A stretch of DNA of 63,369 nt, from contig JBFWVD010000028.1 of assembly GCA_050246915.1 (NCBI GenBank), positions 1 through 63,369 on the forward strand. Reading direction: 5' to 3'. The notes below the pieces were generated by a model. That model saw only the letters and a list, made by a program, of their open reading frames with translations. It was not told the DNA's origin and did no database searches. Below are positions 45,300-52,549 of the stretch, in pieces. Position 1 is the first letter of the stretch; every line of letters starts with the position of its first letter. The position numbers and the translations under genes were made by a program. The DNA is from JBFWVD01 sp050246915. Lineage in GTDB: Bacteria > Actinomycetota > Acidimicrobiia > Acidimicrobiales > Ilumatobacteraceae.

Positions 45300-46089
45300 G
45301 CGCAGCAGCCTCCATCGCGTCCATCTTTGCCACGGTTCCCAGATACACCTCTTGCACCTTGCGATCGGCCTGGATGTCGGCCACCGTTCCCTCGGCGAGC
45401 ACCGTGCCCGAGTGCATGACCGTCACGAAGTCCGCATATCGACGCATGAAGTCCATGTCATGCTCGATCACCACGATGGTCCGCTCTCCGACGATGCGTT
45501 TGAGGAGTTCGCCGGTCTCCTCGCGCTCGTTGGAGCTCATGCCGGCGACGGTCTCGTCCAGGAACATGACCTTGGCGTCTTGCACCAACAACATGCCGAC
45601 CTCGAGCCACTGCTTCTGTCCGTGAGCCAGGATTCCAGCTGGTCGATTCGCCAATGCGGTCAGACCGATCGTTTCCAATGCTTGAGCCACGCGATCGGGC
45701 ACCTTTCGGCGAGCGAAGATCAAGCTGCCCGCATTGCGATGTGCGCCGGCCGCGATGTCGAGGTTCTGCAAGACACTGAGTCGTTCGAACACCGAGGCGG
45801 TCTGGAAGGTGCGACCGATGCCGTGTCGCACGATCCTGTGGGACTTCATCGCCAGCAGGTCCTTGCCTCGGAACACCGCAGTGCCGGTGCCGCGGACCAG
45901 GCCGGTGAGCGCGTCCACCAACGTCGTCTTGCCGGCACCGTTCGGGCCGATGAGGAAATGCAACCTTCCTTGCAAGAGATCGATGTCGACGCCATTGATC
46001 GCCTTGAACCCGTCGAAGTCGACGGTCAGGTTGCGTACCAACAGCTCGCTGTCGGTGGACGCTGCGCGATGGTCGAGCAGCGGGCTCAT
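45292..46089 (-). CDS. urtD: urea ABC transporter ATP-binding protein UrtD
   Basis: This 265-residue ATPase has Walker A GPNGAGKTTLVD, a UrtD-type signature region GILAHGQKQWLEVGM instead of a plain LSGGQ, Walker B VMFLDETVAGMS and the H-loop VIEHDMDFMR. The motif HGQKQWLE is a good marker of UrtD rather than LivG. The ATG at 46089 overlaps the urtC stop (ATGA). It assembles with UrtE on the cytoplasmic side of the permease. Confidence 0.94.
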   Translation of the reverse strand: MSPLLDHRAASTDSELLVRNLTVDFDGFKAINGVDIDLLQGRLHFLIGPNGAGKTTLVDALTGLVRGTGTAVFRGKDLLAMKSHRIVRHGIGRTFQTASVFERLSVLQNLDIAAGAHRNAGSLIFARRKVPDRVAQALETIGLTALANRPAGILAHGQKQWLEVGMLLVQDAKVMFLDETVAGMSSNEREETGELLKRIVGERTIVVIEHDMDFMRRYADFVTVMHSGTVLAEGTVADIQADRKVQEVYLGTVAKMDAMEAAAHG

Positions 46090-47210
46090 GCCATGGCCTC
46101 GGTCTTGGCGACTTCGACCTCGTCCTCGACGATGGCGGTTCGTCTGGGCATCGAAGACTGCACCTTGGACCAGGCAGCCCTGATCCTCGAGCCCAGGGAG
46201 GCCGCGCCGCCGGGAAGGAACAAGATGATCACGATGAACAACGCACCTTGGAAGTAGGTCCACTGAGTGGGGTACTGCTCCGACAGCGCCGATCGGCCGT
46301 ACCCAACGGCAAGCGCACCGAGCACTGGCCCGAGCAACGACGAACGTCCCCCGAGGGCAACTCCGGCGATCAGCAGGATCGAGGCCGGTGCATCCACATT
46401 CGTCGGTGAGATGATGCCCACGATCGGCACGAACAGCGCGCCGCCGATGCTGGCCATGATCGCCGCGGCGACGAACGCCACGAGCTTGATGTTGGCGGGG
46501 TCATAGCCGAGAAAGCGGATCCGTTCCTCGGCGTCACGCGTTGCCACCAGCAGTTCGCCATACCGGCTTCGGTACAGCTGCCACAAGATCACCAGGAACA
46601 CGATCACCATGGCCGCGGAGATGCGATACAGATTCTTGTTGACCTCCGCGTTGTAGAGGTTGTGCCCGAACACGGTCGTGAACGAGTTCAAGCCGTTGAA
46701 CCCGCCGGTCTGCTTGATCGTGGCGATGAGCAACGTGGCGAACGCGACGGCCAACGCCTGCGTGAGGATGGCGAGGTACGCGCCTTTCACCCGACGCTTC
46801 AAGATCGCGTAGCCGAGCACGAACGACACGAACGCCGGGATCACGACGATGGCGACGAGGGTGAACGTTCCGCTCCGGAACGGCTCCCACCACGAGGGCA
46901 TGGTGCCGTCGCCGTAGAGAGACATGAAGTCGGGGACGTTGCCTGGACCCGCTGCTTCGAGCTTCATGTGCATCGCCATCGCATAACCACCGAGGCCGAA
47001 GAACACGCCCTGGCCCATGACGAGCATGCCGCCGCGCCCCCAGGCGAGACCGATGCCCATGGCCGGCAACGCCAGCGCGCAGTACTTGCCGAGGTTGCCG
47101 AGACGGAAGGCGCTCAACGATCCCGGTGCCCAGATCAACAAGAAGTATGCGAGTACGGCGATCCCGATCAGTTCGCCGTACTTCTTGAGCAGTCTGCGTG
47201 TTGTCGTCAT
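46086..47210 (-). CDS. urtC: urea ABC transporter permease UrtC
   Basis: This 374-residue branched-chain-type permease has about ten membrane segments, GLAWGRGGMLVMGQGVFFGLGG near the start and the EAA-like cytoplasmic loop ATRDAEERIRFLGYDPANIK that contacts the ATPases. WWEPF in the outer loop is seen in UrtC proteins. The ATG at 47210 overlaps the urtB stop (ATGA), and its stop overlaps urtD (ATGA). A short acidic, cytoplasmic C-terminal tail follows the last membrane segment. Confidence 0.93.
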   Translation of the reverse strand: MTTTRRLLKKYGELIGIAVLAYFLLIWAPGSLSAFRLGNLGKYCALALPAMGIGLAWGRGGMLVMGQGVFFGLGGYAMAMHMKLEAAGPGNVPDFMSLYGDGTMPSWWEPFRSGTFTLVAIVVIPAFVSFVLGYAILKRRVKGAYLAILTQALAVAFATLLIATIKQTGGFNGLNSFTTVFGHNLYNAEVNKNLYRISAAMVIVFLVILWQLYRSRYGELLVATRDAEERIRFLGYDPANIKLVAFVAAAIMASIGGALFVPIVGIISPTNVDAPASILLIAGVALGGRSSLLGPVLGALAVGYGRSALSEQYPTQWTYFQGALFIVIILFLPGGAASLGSRIRAAWSKVQSSMPRRTAIVEDEVEVAKTEAMA

Positions 47211-48091
47211 GCCAATGACCTCGTACGAACGGTGAAGAGACCCTGGGGCCGAACCGTCAGGAAGACCACCACCATGGCGAAGGTGATTACCTGCGCCATG
47301 CTGCCGCTGGTCCAGTCGGTGATGAAGGCAGTGGCCACTCCGACGATCCACGCGGCGATGACCGCTCCCTTGAGCTGTCCGACACCACCGACGACGACGA
47401 CGAGGAAGGCCGGGATGATGTAGGTGTTGCCGAGCGTCGCGTTCGTGCCAGAGATCAAGGCGACAGCAACGCCGCCGAGACCGGCAAGACCGGAGCCCAA
47501 GAAGAAGGTGATGCGGTCGACGTTGCGCGTCGAGACGCCGAGTGTCTCCGCCAGTTCTCGGTTCTGCACCGTCGCCCGGATCTGCCGTCCGAACGGGCTG
47601 TATCGCAGGACGGCGCTGAGAGCACCGAGGGAACCGATCGCCAGCACGATCGTGAAGAGCTGACGGTAGGGCCACTCGTATCCGAATACCGATATCTGAC
47701 CGTCGAGCCACCCGGGGGAGGTGACCGGATCACCCTGCGCACCGAACACATCGCGAGCGAGCTGTTGGAGGACCAACGACACGCCAACAGTCACCAGCAG
47801 TGTGTCGAGTGGTCGCTTGTACATCCATTGAATGACACACACCTCGAGGAGGAGCCCCAGCAGTCCGGCTACGACGAACGCGATCGGGAGCGCAAGAACA
47901 ATTGACAGCCCCGGGCTGGTGACAACCTGCTGGGTGACATACGCCGAGTAGGCACCAACCATCAGGAACTCACCATTCGCCATGTTGATCACGCCCATCT
48001 GCCCGAACGTGAGTGCCAGTCCGAGCGCGGCCAACAGCAAGATGGCCCCGGTAGCACTACCGGTGAGGAGTGGGGTGGTGAATGTGTTCAT
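47207..48091 (-). CDS. urtB: urea ABC transporter permease UrtB
   Basis: This 294-residue permease of the LivH/UrtB type has about eight membrane segments. Diagnostic stretches are LALTFGQMGVINMANGEFLM and the cytoplasmic coupling loop RATVQNRELAETLGVSTRNVD. The partner genes and the length identify it as the urea permease rather than a branched-chain amino acid one. It lies 101 bp downstream of urtA, with a hairpin between, and is coupled to urtC by ATGA. Confidence 0.93.
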   Translation of the reverse strand: MNTFTTPLLTGSATGAILLLAALGLALTFGQMGVINMANGEFLMVGAYSAYVTQQVVTSPGLSIVLALPIAFVVAGLLGLLLEVCVIQWMYKRPLDTLLVTVGVSLVLQQLARDVFGAQGDPVTSPGWLDGQISVFGYEWPYRQLFTIVLAIGSLGALSAVLRYSPFGRQIRATVQNRELAETLGVSTRNVDRITFFLGSGLAGLGGVAVALISGTNATLGNTYIIPAFLVVVVGGVGQLKGAVIAAWIVGVATAFITDWTSGSMAQVITFAMVVVFLTVRPQGLFTVRTRSLA

Positions 48092-48133
48092 CGCTCTGCC
48101 TTCGATGGTCGTCTGGGAAGCTCACCGACCGAC

Positions 48134-48163
48134 GGGGGCGCCGCGCTGACGCACGGCACCCCC
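48134..48163 (-). terminator. hairpin between urtA and urtB (attenuator or mRNA stabiliser)
   Basis: Two 10-base arms, GGGGGCGCCG and CGGCACCCCC, can pair with one wobble position around a 10-base loop. There is no U tract, so it is not a clean intrinsic terminator. Hairpins in this place commonly raise the level of binding-protein mRNA over permease mRNA. That role is inferred. Confidence 0.5.
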
Positions 48164-48192
48164 GATGATCGTCACGGAGTGGAACGGGGACC

Positions 48193-49494
48193 TCAACCGT
48201 TGGCGTTCCACCAGCTGTAGGTCTTCAGGAACGGATCGGGCTCGATCGGTCCCTCGGACTTCCACACGATGTCGAACTGGTTGGAGGCGTTGATCTGACC
48301 GATCAAGCCGGTCTTGGCGATGTGATGGTTCTCGCCGTTGACTGTGACCAGGCCCTCTGGGGCATCGAAAGTCACGCCGTCGGAGGATGCGTTCACCGCA
48401 TCGACACAGAACGACTTCGCCTTCTCAACCATGTTCTTGTACAGGTACAGCGACGTGTATGCCGCTTCCATCGGGTCCGAGGTCGGCCGGTTGGCGCCGT
48501 ACTTGGTCTGGAACGCCTTGATGAACTTCTCATTGGCGGGGTTCTTGACGCTCTGGAAGTAGTTCCACGCGGCGTACTGACCAGTGAGGTTCACGCCCAT
48601 CGACGGTGCCTCTTCCTCGGCGATCGACACCGAGATGATCGGGGACTTGGTCGCTCCGAGTCCGGCTTCGGCGTAGGCCTTGATGAAGCCCACGTTGGAC
48701 GAGCCGTTGATGGTGTTGAACACGAAGTCCGGCTTCGCGGCGGCGATCTTGGCGACCTGCGTCGTCCAGTCGTCGCTGCTCAGCGGCACGTACTCCTCAC
48801 CGACGATCTCGATGCCGAGCTGCTTGGCGTACTGCTTGATGATCTTGTTCGCAGTGCGGGGGAAGACGTAGTCCGAACCGGCGAGGAACAAGGTCTTGAC
48901 ACCCTTGGACTTCAGGAAGTCCATCGCCGGGATGATCTGCTGGTTGGTGGTAGCACCGGTGTAGTAGATGTTCTTCGAGGCCTCGAGGCCTTCGTACTGA
49001 ACTGGGTAGAACAACAGCCCGTTGGCCCCTTCGACCACGGGAAGCATGGCCTTGCGAGAGGCCGAGGTCCAGCCGCCGAACACGGCAGCGACCTTGTCCT
49101 GGGTCAGGAGCTTCTTGATCTTCTCTGCGAAGATCGTCGGCTCGCTCTGGCCGTCTTCTTCGACGAAGGTGATCTTCTTGCCCATGATCCCGCCGGCGGT
49201 GTTGATCTCTTCTGCCGCCATCAGCAGGGCATCGCGCACCGTCTGCTCGCTGATGGCCATCACGCCGGAGGTCGAGTTCAAGAAGCCGAGCTTGACGCTG
49301 TCGCCGCTGACGCAGGTGTCTCCGGACGCTGTCGAGCCTGCGGTGGACGCTGAGGTTGCACCAGCGGCTGCCGCAGTGGTTGCCGCCGCGTCTCCGCTGC
49401 TCGATGAATCGTCTCCGCACGCCGCCGCGATCAGTGACAGTGCAAACGCGGCACCGACCACCGCGCGCGATCGACGCTTTTTGTTGCTCAACAT
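48193..49494 (-). CDS. urtA: urea ABC transporter substrate-binding lipoprotein UrtA
   Basis: This 433-residue protein has a basic start (MLSNKKRRSR), a hydrophobic stretch and a lipobox LIAAAC, then a serine/alanine-rich linker, so it is a membrane-anchored lipoprotein. The binding domain contains LGFLNSTSGVMAISEQTVRD and GLLFYPVQYEGLE, both characteristic of UrtA, and ends with the FLKTYSWWNANG tail. The ATG at 49494 has GGGAGAA upstream. First gene of urtABCDE. A GlnR-like box lies 84 bp upstream, in keeping with nitrogen-controlled expression. Confidence 0.95.
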   Translation of the reverse strand: MLSNKKRRSRAVVGAAFALSLIAAACGDDSSSSGDAAATTAAAAGATSASTAGSTASGDTCVSGDSVKLGFLNSTSGVMAISEQTVRDALLMAAEEINTAGGIMGKKITFVEEDGQSEPTIFAEKIKKLLTQDKVAAVFGGWTSASRKAMLPVVEGANGLLFYPVQYEGLEASKNIYYTGATTNQQIIPAMDFLKSKGVKTLFLAGSDYVFPRTANKIIKQYAKQLGIEIVGEEYVPLSSDDWTTQVAKIAAAKPDFVFNTINGSSNVGFIKAYAEAGLGATKSPIISVSIAEEEAPSMGVNLTGQYAAWNYFQSVKNPANEKFIKAFQTKYGANRPTSDPMEAAYTSLYLYKNMVEKAKSFCVDAVNASSDGVTFDAPEGLVTVNGENHHIAKTGLIGQINASNQFDIVWKSEGPIEPDPFLKTYSWWNANG

Positions 49495-49577
49495 TCGGTT
49501 CTCCCATCCGGTCACACTCGGGGGTGTGCGACGGACGAGAACCTAGGGAGGGGAGATTTCGGGATGTGATACCCGAT

Positions 49578-49593
49578 GTTTCTTGTGAGTGAC
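49578..49593 (-). promoter_or_regulatory. GlnR-like box upstream of urtA
   Basis: Read on the minus strand the site is GTCAC-TCACAA-GAAAC. It matches the actinobacterial GlnR half-site pattern GTnAC, six bases, GaAAC. It lies 84 bp before the urtA start codon, a suitable place for activation under nitrogen limitation. Only one box is seen, and no GlnR gene is in the window. Confidence 0.5.
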
Positions 49594-49801
49594 GGACCAC
49601 TGTCGCAAAGCATCGCTACAACTGGACGCAATGTGTCGTCCGAAATCGCTCGACGGCCACCGCCGCACGTCCGTCAATCAGTGTTGACACTCTCGATCAG
49701 CCACAGATCCCCACATCCGCTCACCACACATGGAGAAGACTGGTCACCAGATCGATCGTGCCCTGCGGGCTCGAAATCGACCAGCCAGCGAGGAACTTCC
49801 C

Positions 49802-49825
49802 CCTCCAACGACTCCGCGTTGGAGG
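49802..49825. repeat. 9-bp perfect inverted repeat
   Basis: CCTCCAACG and CGTTGGAGG surround a six-base loop, ACTCCG. It lies 17 bp before the CstR-type operator palindrome. It has no T tract on either strand, so its role as terminator is doubtful. Confidence 0.6.
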
Positions 49826-49841
49826 ACTGAACGTTCCTGCT

Positions 49842-49883
49842 CGCCCCTCACCGTATACCCATTAGGGTATACGGTGAGGGGCG
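49842..49883. promoter_or_regulatory. 19-bp perfect inverted repeat containing CstR-type operator 1
   Basis: Two perfect 19-base arms are separated by ATTA. The centre, ATACCCATTAGGGTAT (49855-49870), has the same 16-bp length and layout as the other operators of this region. The left half TATACC could also serve as a -10 element, so a bound repressor would block polymerase. It lies 47 bp before the small ORF and about 170 bp before the desulfurase-like gene. The palindrome extends well past the operator core, unlike the other copies. Confidence 0.75.
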
Positions 49884-49929
49884 CGAATCTCGCCCCGGCC
49901 GCAGCGCGACACTTCGACGAGGGGATCCG

Positions 49930-50055
49930 ATGATGAACGAGAACGATCATGGCAAGGCAGTGCTCGACGAGATGCGACCCGCGCGCCTACGCCGCCTTCC
50001 GAGAGTTCGTGCGCGAGACAGCGGTCCGACCTCGCACGTGGGTTGCTCGCCATGA
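49930..50055 (+). CDS. 41-residue ORF, possible remnant of a carboxymuconolactone-decarboxylase-type gene
   Basis: The frame starts MMNENDHGKAVLDEMRP with GAGGGG at good spacing, then becomes arginine-rich and stops in an ATGA overlap with the desulfurase-like gene. Shifting frame after residue 17 gives RAYAAFREFVRETAV. The spliced reading resembles the beginning of small AhpD/carboxymuconolactone-decarboxylase proteins. It may therefore be a broken gene, now serving as a translated leader below operator 1. The resemblance is by eye and short. Confidence 0.4.
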   Translation: MMNENDHGKAVLDEMRPARLRRLPRVRARDSGPTSHVGCSP

Positions 50056-51761
50056 CCGCCGATGCCGAACCAGCGATACTGCGGCAGATCCGCGAGTCGG
50101 TCATCGGCGACGACGAAGTCATGGACGGCCCATATGGACCACACCGCATCACCTACGCCGACTACACCGCGTCGGGTCGGGCGTTGACGTTCATCGAGGA
50201 CTTCATCCGTGATGAGGTGCTCCCCCGCTACGCCAACACCCACACCGAATCGTCGGGTACTGGACTGCAGACCAGTCACTTGCGCGAGGACGCCCGCCGC
50301 ATCATCGCTGATGCAGTCGGCGCCGACGACGACTGTTGCGTCATCTTCTGCGGCTCGGGTGCCACGGGGGCGATCGACAAGCTCATCGGCATCCTGAACC
50401 TGCGTCTCCCGGCCGACCTCGACGATCGGTACCACTTCTCGCGCCAGATCGCTGACGATGAGCGCCCCGTCGTGTTCGTCGGCCCGTTCGAGCACCACTC
50501 CAATGAGTTGCCGTGGCGCGAGTCGATCGCCGACGTCATCACGATCCACGAAGACATCGACGGCCACATCGATCTCACACACCTCGAGAACGAACTGATC
50601 CGATTCGAGTCGCGCACGGTGAAGATCGGTTCGTTCTCGGCGGCATCCAACGTCACGGGCATCTTGTCCGACACGTGCGCCATCGCCGATCTCCTCCATC
50701 GCCACGGAGCGTTGTCGTTCTGGGACTTCGCGGCCGCTGCGCCCTACATCCACGTCGCGATGAGGTCCGAGTGCACGCAGCACCCCCTCGGGCACAAAGA
50801 CGCCGTGTTCATCAGCCCCCACAAGTTCGTCGGCGGACCGGGAACCCCGGGTGTACTGGTGGTTCGTCGGGCGCTGCTCACCAACCGCGTGCCCGACGTC
50901 GTCGGTGGTGGAACCGTGGCGTACGTCAACCCGACCGAACACCGCTATCTCGACGACCCGGTACATCGCGAAGAGGGCGGCACGCCCGCCATCATCGAAT
51001 CGATCCGTGCCGGGCTCGTGTTCCAGCTCAAGCAGGCCGTCGGCACGGCGACCATCAAGGCCCACGAGGAGTCGTACTGGCGCCGAGCGGTCGCCAGTTG
51101 GTCCTCCAACCGTTGGCTCCAATTGCTCGGCAACACCCACGCCGAGCGCCTCTCGATCGTCTCGTTCACCGTGAAGAGCCCGAGCGGTCGCTATCTGCAC
51201 CACAACTTCGTCGTCGCTGTGCTCAACGATCTGTTCGGCATCCAGTCACGCGGTGGTTGCTCGTGCGCTGGGCCGTACGGTCACCGACTCCTCGGCATCG
51301 ACCTCGAGCGATCCCACGATTTCGAACACGAGATCGCCCAAGGCTGCGAAGGCATCAAGCCCGGATGGACGCGAGTCAGTTTCAACTACTTCATCTCCGA
51401 AGCGGTCTTCCAGTACATCGTCGACGCGGTGGATCTCGTTGCGACACATGGGTGGAAGCTCCTCACCGACTATTCGTTCGATCCGACCACTGGATTGTGG
51501 AGGCATCGCAACGGGCCGTCCGAGCCGTCGATGCGGTTGTCCGAACTCTCGTACGATCCCGTCACCGGGCAACTCCGTCGCCCCAGCGTGGATCACTCAC
51601 GCGCGTCGGAGACCGAGCTCGCCAGCTATCTCCATGCCGCTCGTCAACGCTTCGACGACCCTGGGGAGTGGAGTCCCGGACCGCCCTCCCACCAGACCCT
51701 TTCCACCGAGTTCGAGCGCTTGCGATGGTTCGATCTGCCCGGCGAGTCGTTGTTGCCCTGA
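50052..51761 (+). CDS. class V aminotransferase, cysteine desulfurase-like
   Basis: This 569-residue PLP enzyme of the NifS/SufS fold has THTESSGTGL, the GSGATGAIDKLIGIL phosphate-binding turn, and the PLP lysine in ISPHKFVGGPGTPG (Lys258). RGGCSCAGP (400-408) fits the SufS active-site pattern RxGxxCAxP, placing Cys405 at the catalytic cysteine position; Cys403 is an extra nearby thiol. The protein is about 150 residues longer than SufS, with an extra C-terminal part. Location behind CstR-type operator 1 suggests handling of sulfane sulfur rather than routine iron-sulfur assembly. Start is ATG 50052, or TTG 50043. Confidence 0.85.
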   Translation: MTADAEPAILRQIRESVIGDDEVMDGPYGPHRITYADYTASGRALTFIEDFIRDEVLPRYANTHTESSGTGLQTSHLREDARRIIADAVGADDDCCVIFCGSGATGAIDKLIGILNLRLPADLDDRYHFSRQIADDERPVVFVGPFEHHSNELPWRESIADVITIHEDIDGHIDLTHLENELIRFESRTVKIGSFSAASNVTGILSDTCAIADLLHRHGALSFWDFAAAAPYIHVAMRSECTQHPLGHKDAVFISPHKFVGGPGTPGVLVVRRALLTNRVPDVVGGGTVAYVNPTEHRYLDDPVHREEGGTPAIIESIRAGLVFQLKQAVGTATIKAHEESYWRRAVASWSSNRWLQLLGNTHAERLSIVSFTVKSPSGRYLHHNFVVAVLNDLFGIQSRGGCSCAGPYGHRLLGIDLERSHDFEHEIAQGCEGIKPGWTRVSFNYFISEAVFQYIVDAVDLVATHGWKLLTDYSFDPTTGLWRHRNGPSEPSMRLSELSYDPVTGQLRRPSVDHSRASETELASYLHAARQRFDDPGEWSPGPPSHQTLSTEFERLRWFDLPGESLLP

Positions 51762-51795
51762 GCCGTGGCACGCGCCTGAAGCCACGCCACCATCG

Positions 51796-52413
51796 TCACA
51801 CGGGTTTGCTGGCGATCACCTGGACGACCGCGCCGACACCGGTGTGTCCGGGGCCTTCGATCACCTCACGCTCCAACTCGACGCCGTGGCCGAACTCGAG
51901 CCCATCGAGCTCCTGACGCAGACCGGCGAGGGTCATCGTCATGTCCGCCGACTGCGGTCCGCCAGTGCCACGGCCGATCTGATCGGGCGTATATGCCTCG
52001 AGCACGAAACTGCCACCGGGCTTGAGTGAGCGAACAACACGGGCATGCAGATCGCGCCGCACCGGTGGCGGCATGTGGGCGAAGATCGACACGACGACAT
52101 CCCACTGGTCCGACCCGATGTCGAAGGTGCTCAAATCCCCAACCCACGCACACACCGTGAGCCCCCGGTCCGATGCGAGCCGATGAGTCTTGGCCACCCC
52201 CGCCTCGGCGAGATCCACGCTGTGGACCTCGAACCCTGCCGCGGCGAGGAAGACCGCGTTTCGACCCTCACCTTCAGCAAGACAGAGAGCGGAGCCAGGT
52301 CGAAGCGAGGTCACTGCCGTCCGCAGGAATTGGTTGGGTTCGGTGCCGAAGACATAGTGGTCGACGCCGTAGCGGGCTTCCCACATGGCTCTAGGCGAGT
52401 TCGGGTCGGGCAT
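51796..52413 (-). CDS. class I SAM-dependent methyltransferase
   Basis: This 205-residue Rossmann methyltransferase reads MWEARYGVDHYVFGTEPNQFL, then LCLAEGEGRNAVFLAAAGFEV for the SAM loop, VDLAEAG, WDVVVSIFAHMPP and LKPGGSFVLEAY. This resembles the TehB/thiopurine group, which includes thiol methyltransferases. The ATG at 52413 is preferred because GGAG precedes it; the upstream in-frame ATG at 52431 lies inside operator 2 and lacks a ribosome site. Control by a persulfide sensor would fit methylation of sulfide or a thiol, which is inference. It is divergent from the DUF2202 gene. Confidence 0.8.
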   Translation of the reverse strand: MPDPNSPRAMWEARYGVDHYVFGTEPNQFLRTAVTSLRPGSALCLAEGEGRNAVFLAAAGFEVHSVDLAEAGVAKTHRLASDRGLTVCAWVGDLSTFDIGSDQWDVVVSIFAHMPPPVRRDLHARVVRSLKPGGSFVLEAYTPDQIGRGTGGPQSADMTMTLAGLRQELDGLEFGHGVELEREVIEGPGHTGVGAVVQVIASKPV

Positions 52414-52429
52414 CGGCGCTCCGGGTGGC

Positions 52430-52445
52430 ATACCCCGAAGGGTAA
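52430..52445 (-). promoter_or_regulatory. CstR-type operator 2 (methyltransferase promoter)
   Basis: On the plus strand the site is ATACCCCGAAGGGTAA, 15 of 16 positions fitting the ATACCC...GGGTAT pattern. It lies 17 bp upstream of the chosen methyltransferase start and 76 bp from operator 3. The methyltransferase and the DUF2202 gene thus each have their own copy. Confidence 0.7.
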
Positions 52446-52521
52446 CAACGGGGCCAGGAATCGACTCGCTGGATCGGGAACTTCGATGACCTTCGGCAGT
52501 AGTCCGAGGACGACCTCGCGT

Positions 52522-52537
52522 ATACCCTATGGGGTAT
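52522..52537 (+). promoter_or_regulatory. CstR-type operator 3 (DUF2202 promoter)
   Basis: ATACCCTATGGGGTAT matches the 16-bp pattern with intact outer half-sites. It ends 12 bp before the DUF2202 start codon and just before AGGAGG. A repressor here would block transcription close to the start. Confidence 0.75.
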
Positions 52538-52549
52538 CAGGAGGTTGCT

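Larger units (their letters stand above)
49495..49929. other. 435-bp divergent intergenic region between urtA and the small ORF before the desulfurase-like gene
   Basis: I see no convincing protein gene here; an 84-codon frame from 49576 has no ribosome site and low complexity. The region holds the GlnR-like box (49578-49593), a 9-bp hairpin (49802-49825) and the long inverted repeat with the first CstR-type operator (49842-49883). It must contain the urtA promoter and the promoter for the rightward genes. Confidence 0.7.

Noticed and set aside
44607..49494. Branched-chain amino acid (Liv) transporter as identity of the five-gene ABC operon
   Set aside because: FYPVQYEG in the binding protein and HGQKQWLE in the first ATPase are urea-transporter features, and the gene order is urtABCDE.
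49561..49577. GATACCCGAT near the GlnR-like box as a further CstR operator
   Set aside because: Only one half-site is present; there is no GGGTAT partner at the right distance.
49576..49830. 84-codon plus-strand frame in the urtA upstream region
   Set aside because: No ribosome site, low-complexity Ser/Arg/Pro sequence, and it overlaps the GlnR-like box and a hairpin.
49947..51203. 418-codon minus-strand frame opposite the desulfurase-like gene
   Set aside because: The plus strand has clear PLP-enzyme motifs over the same stretch; the minus reading has none.
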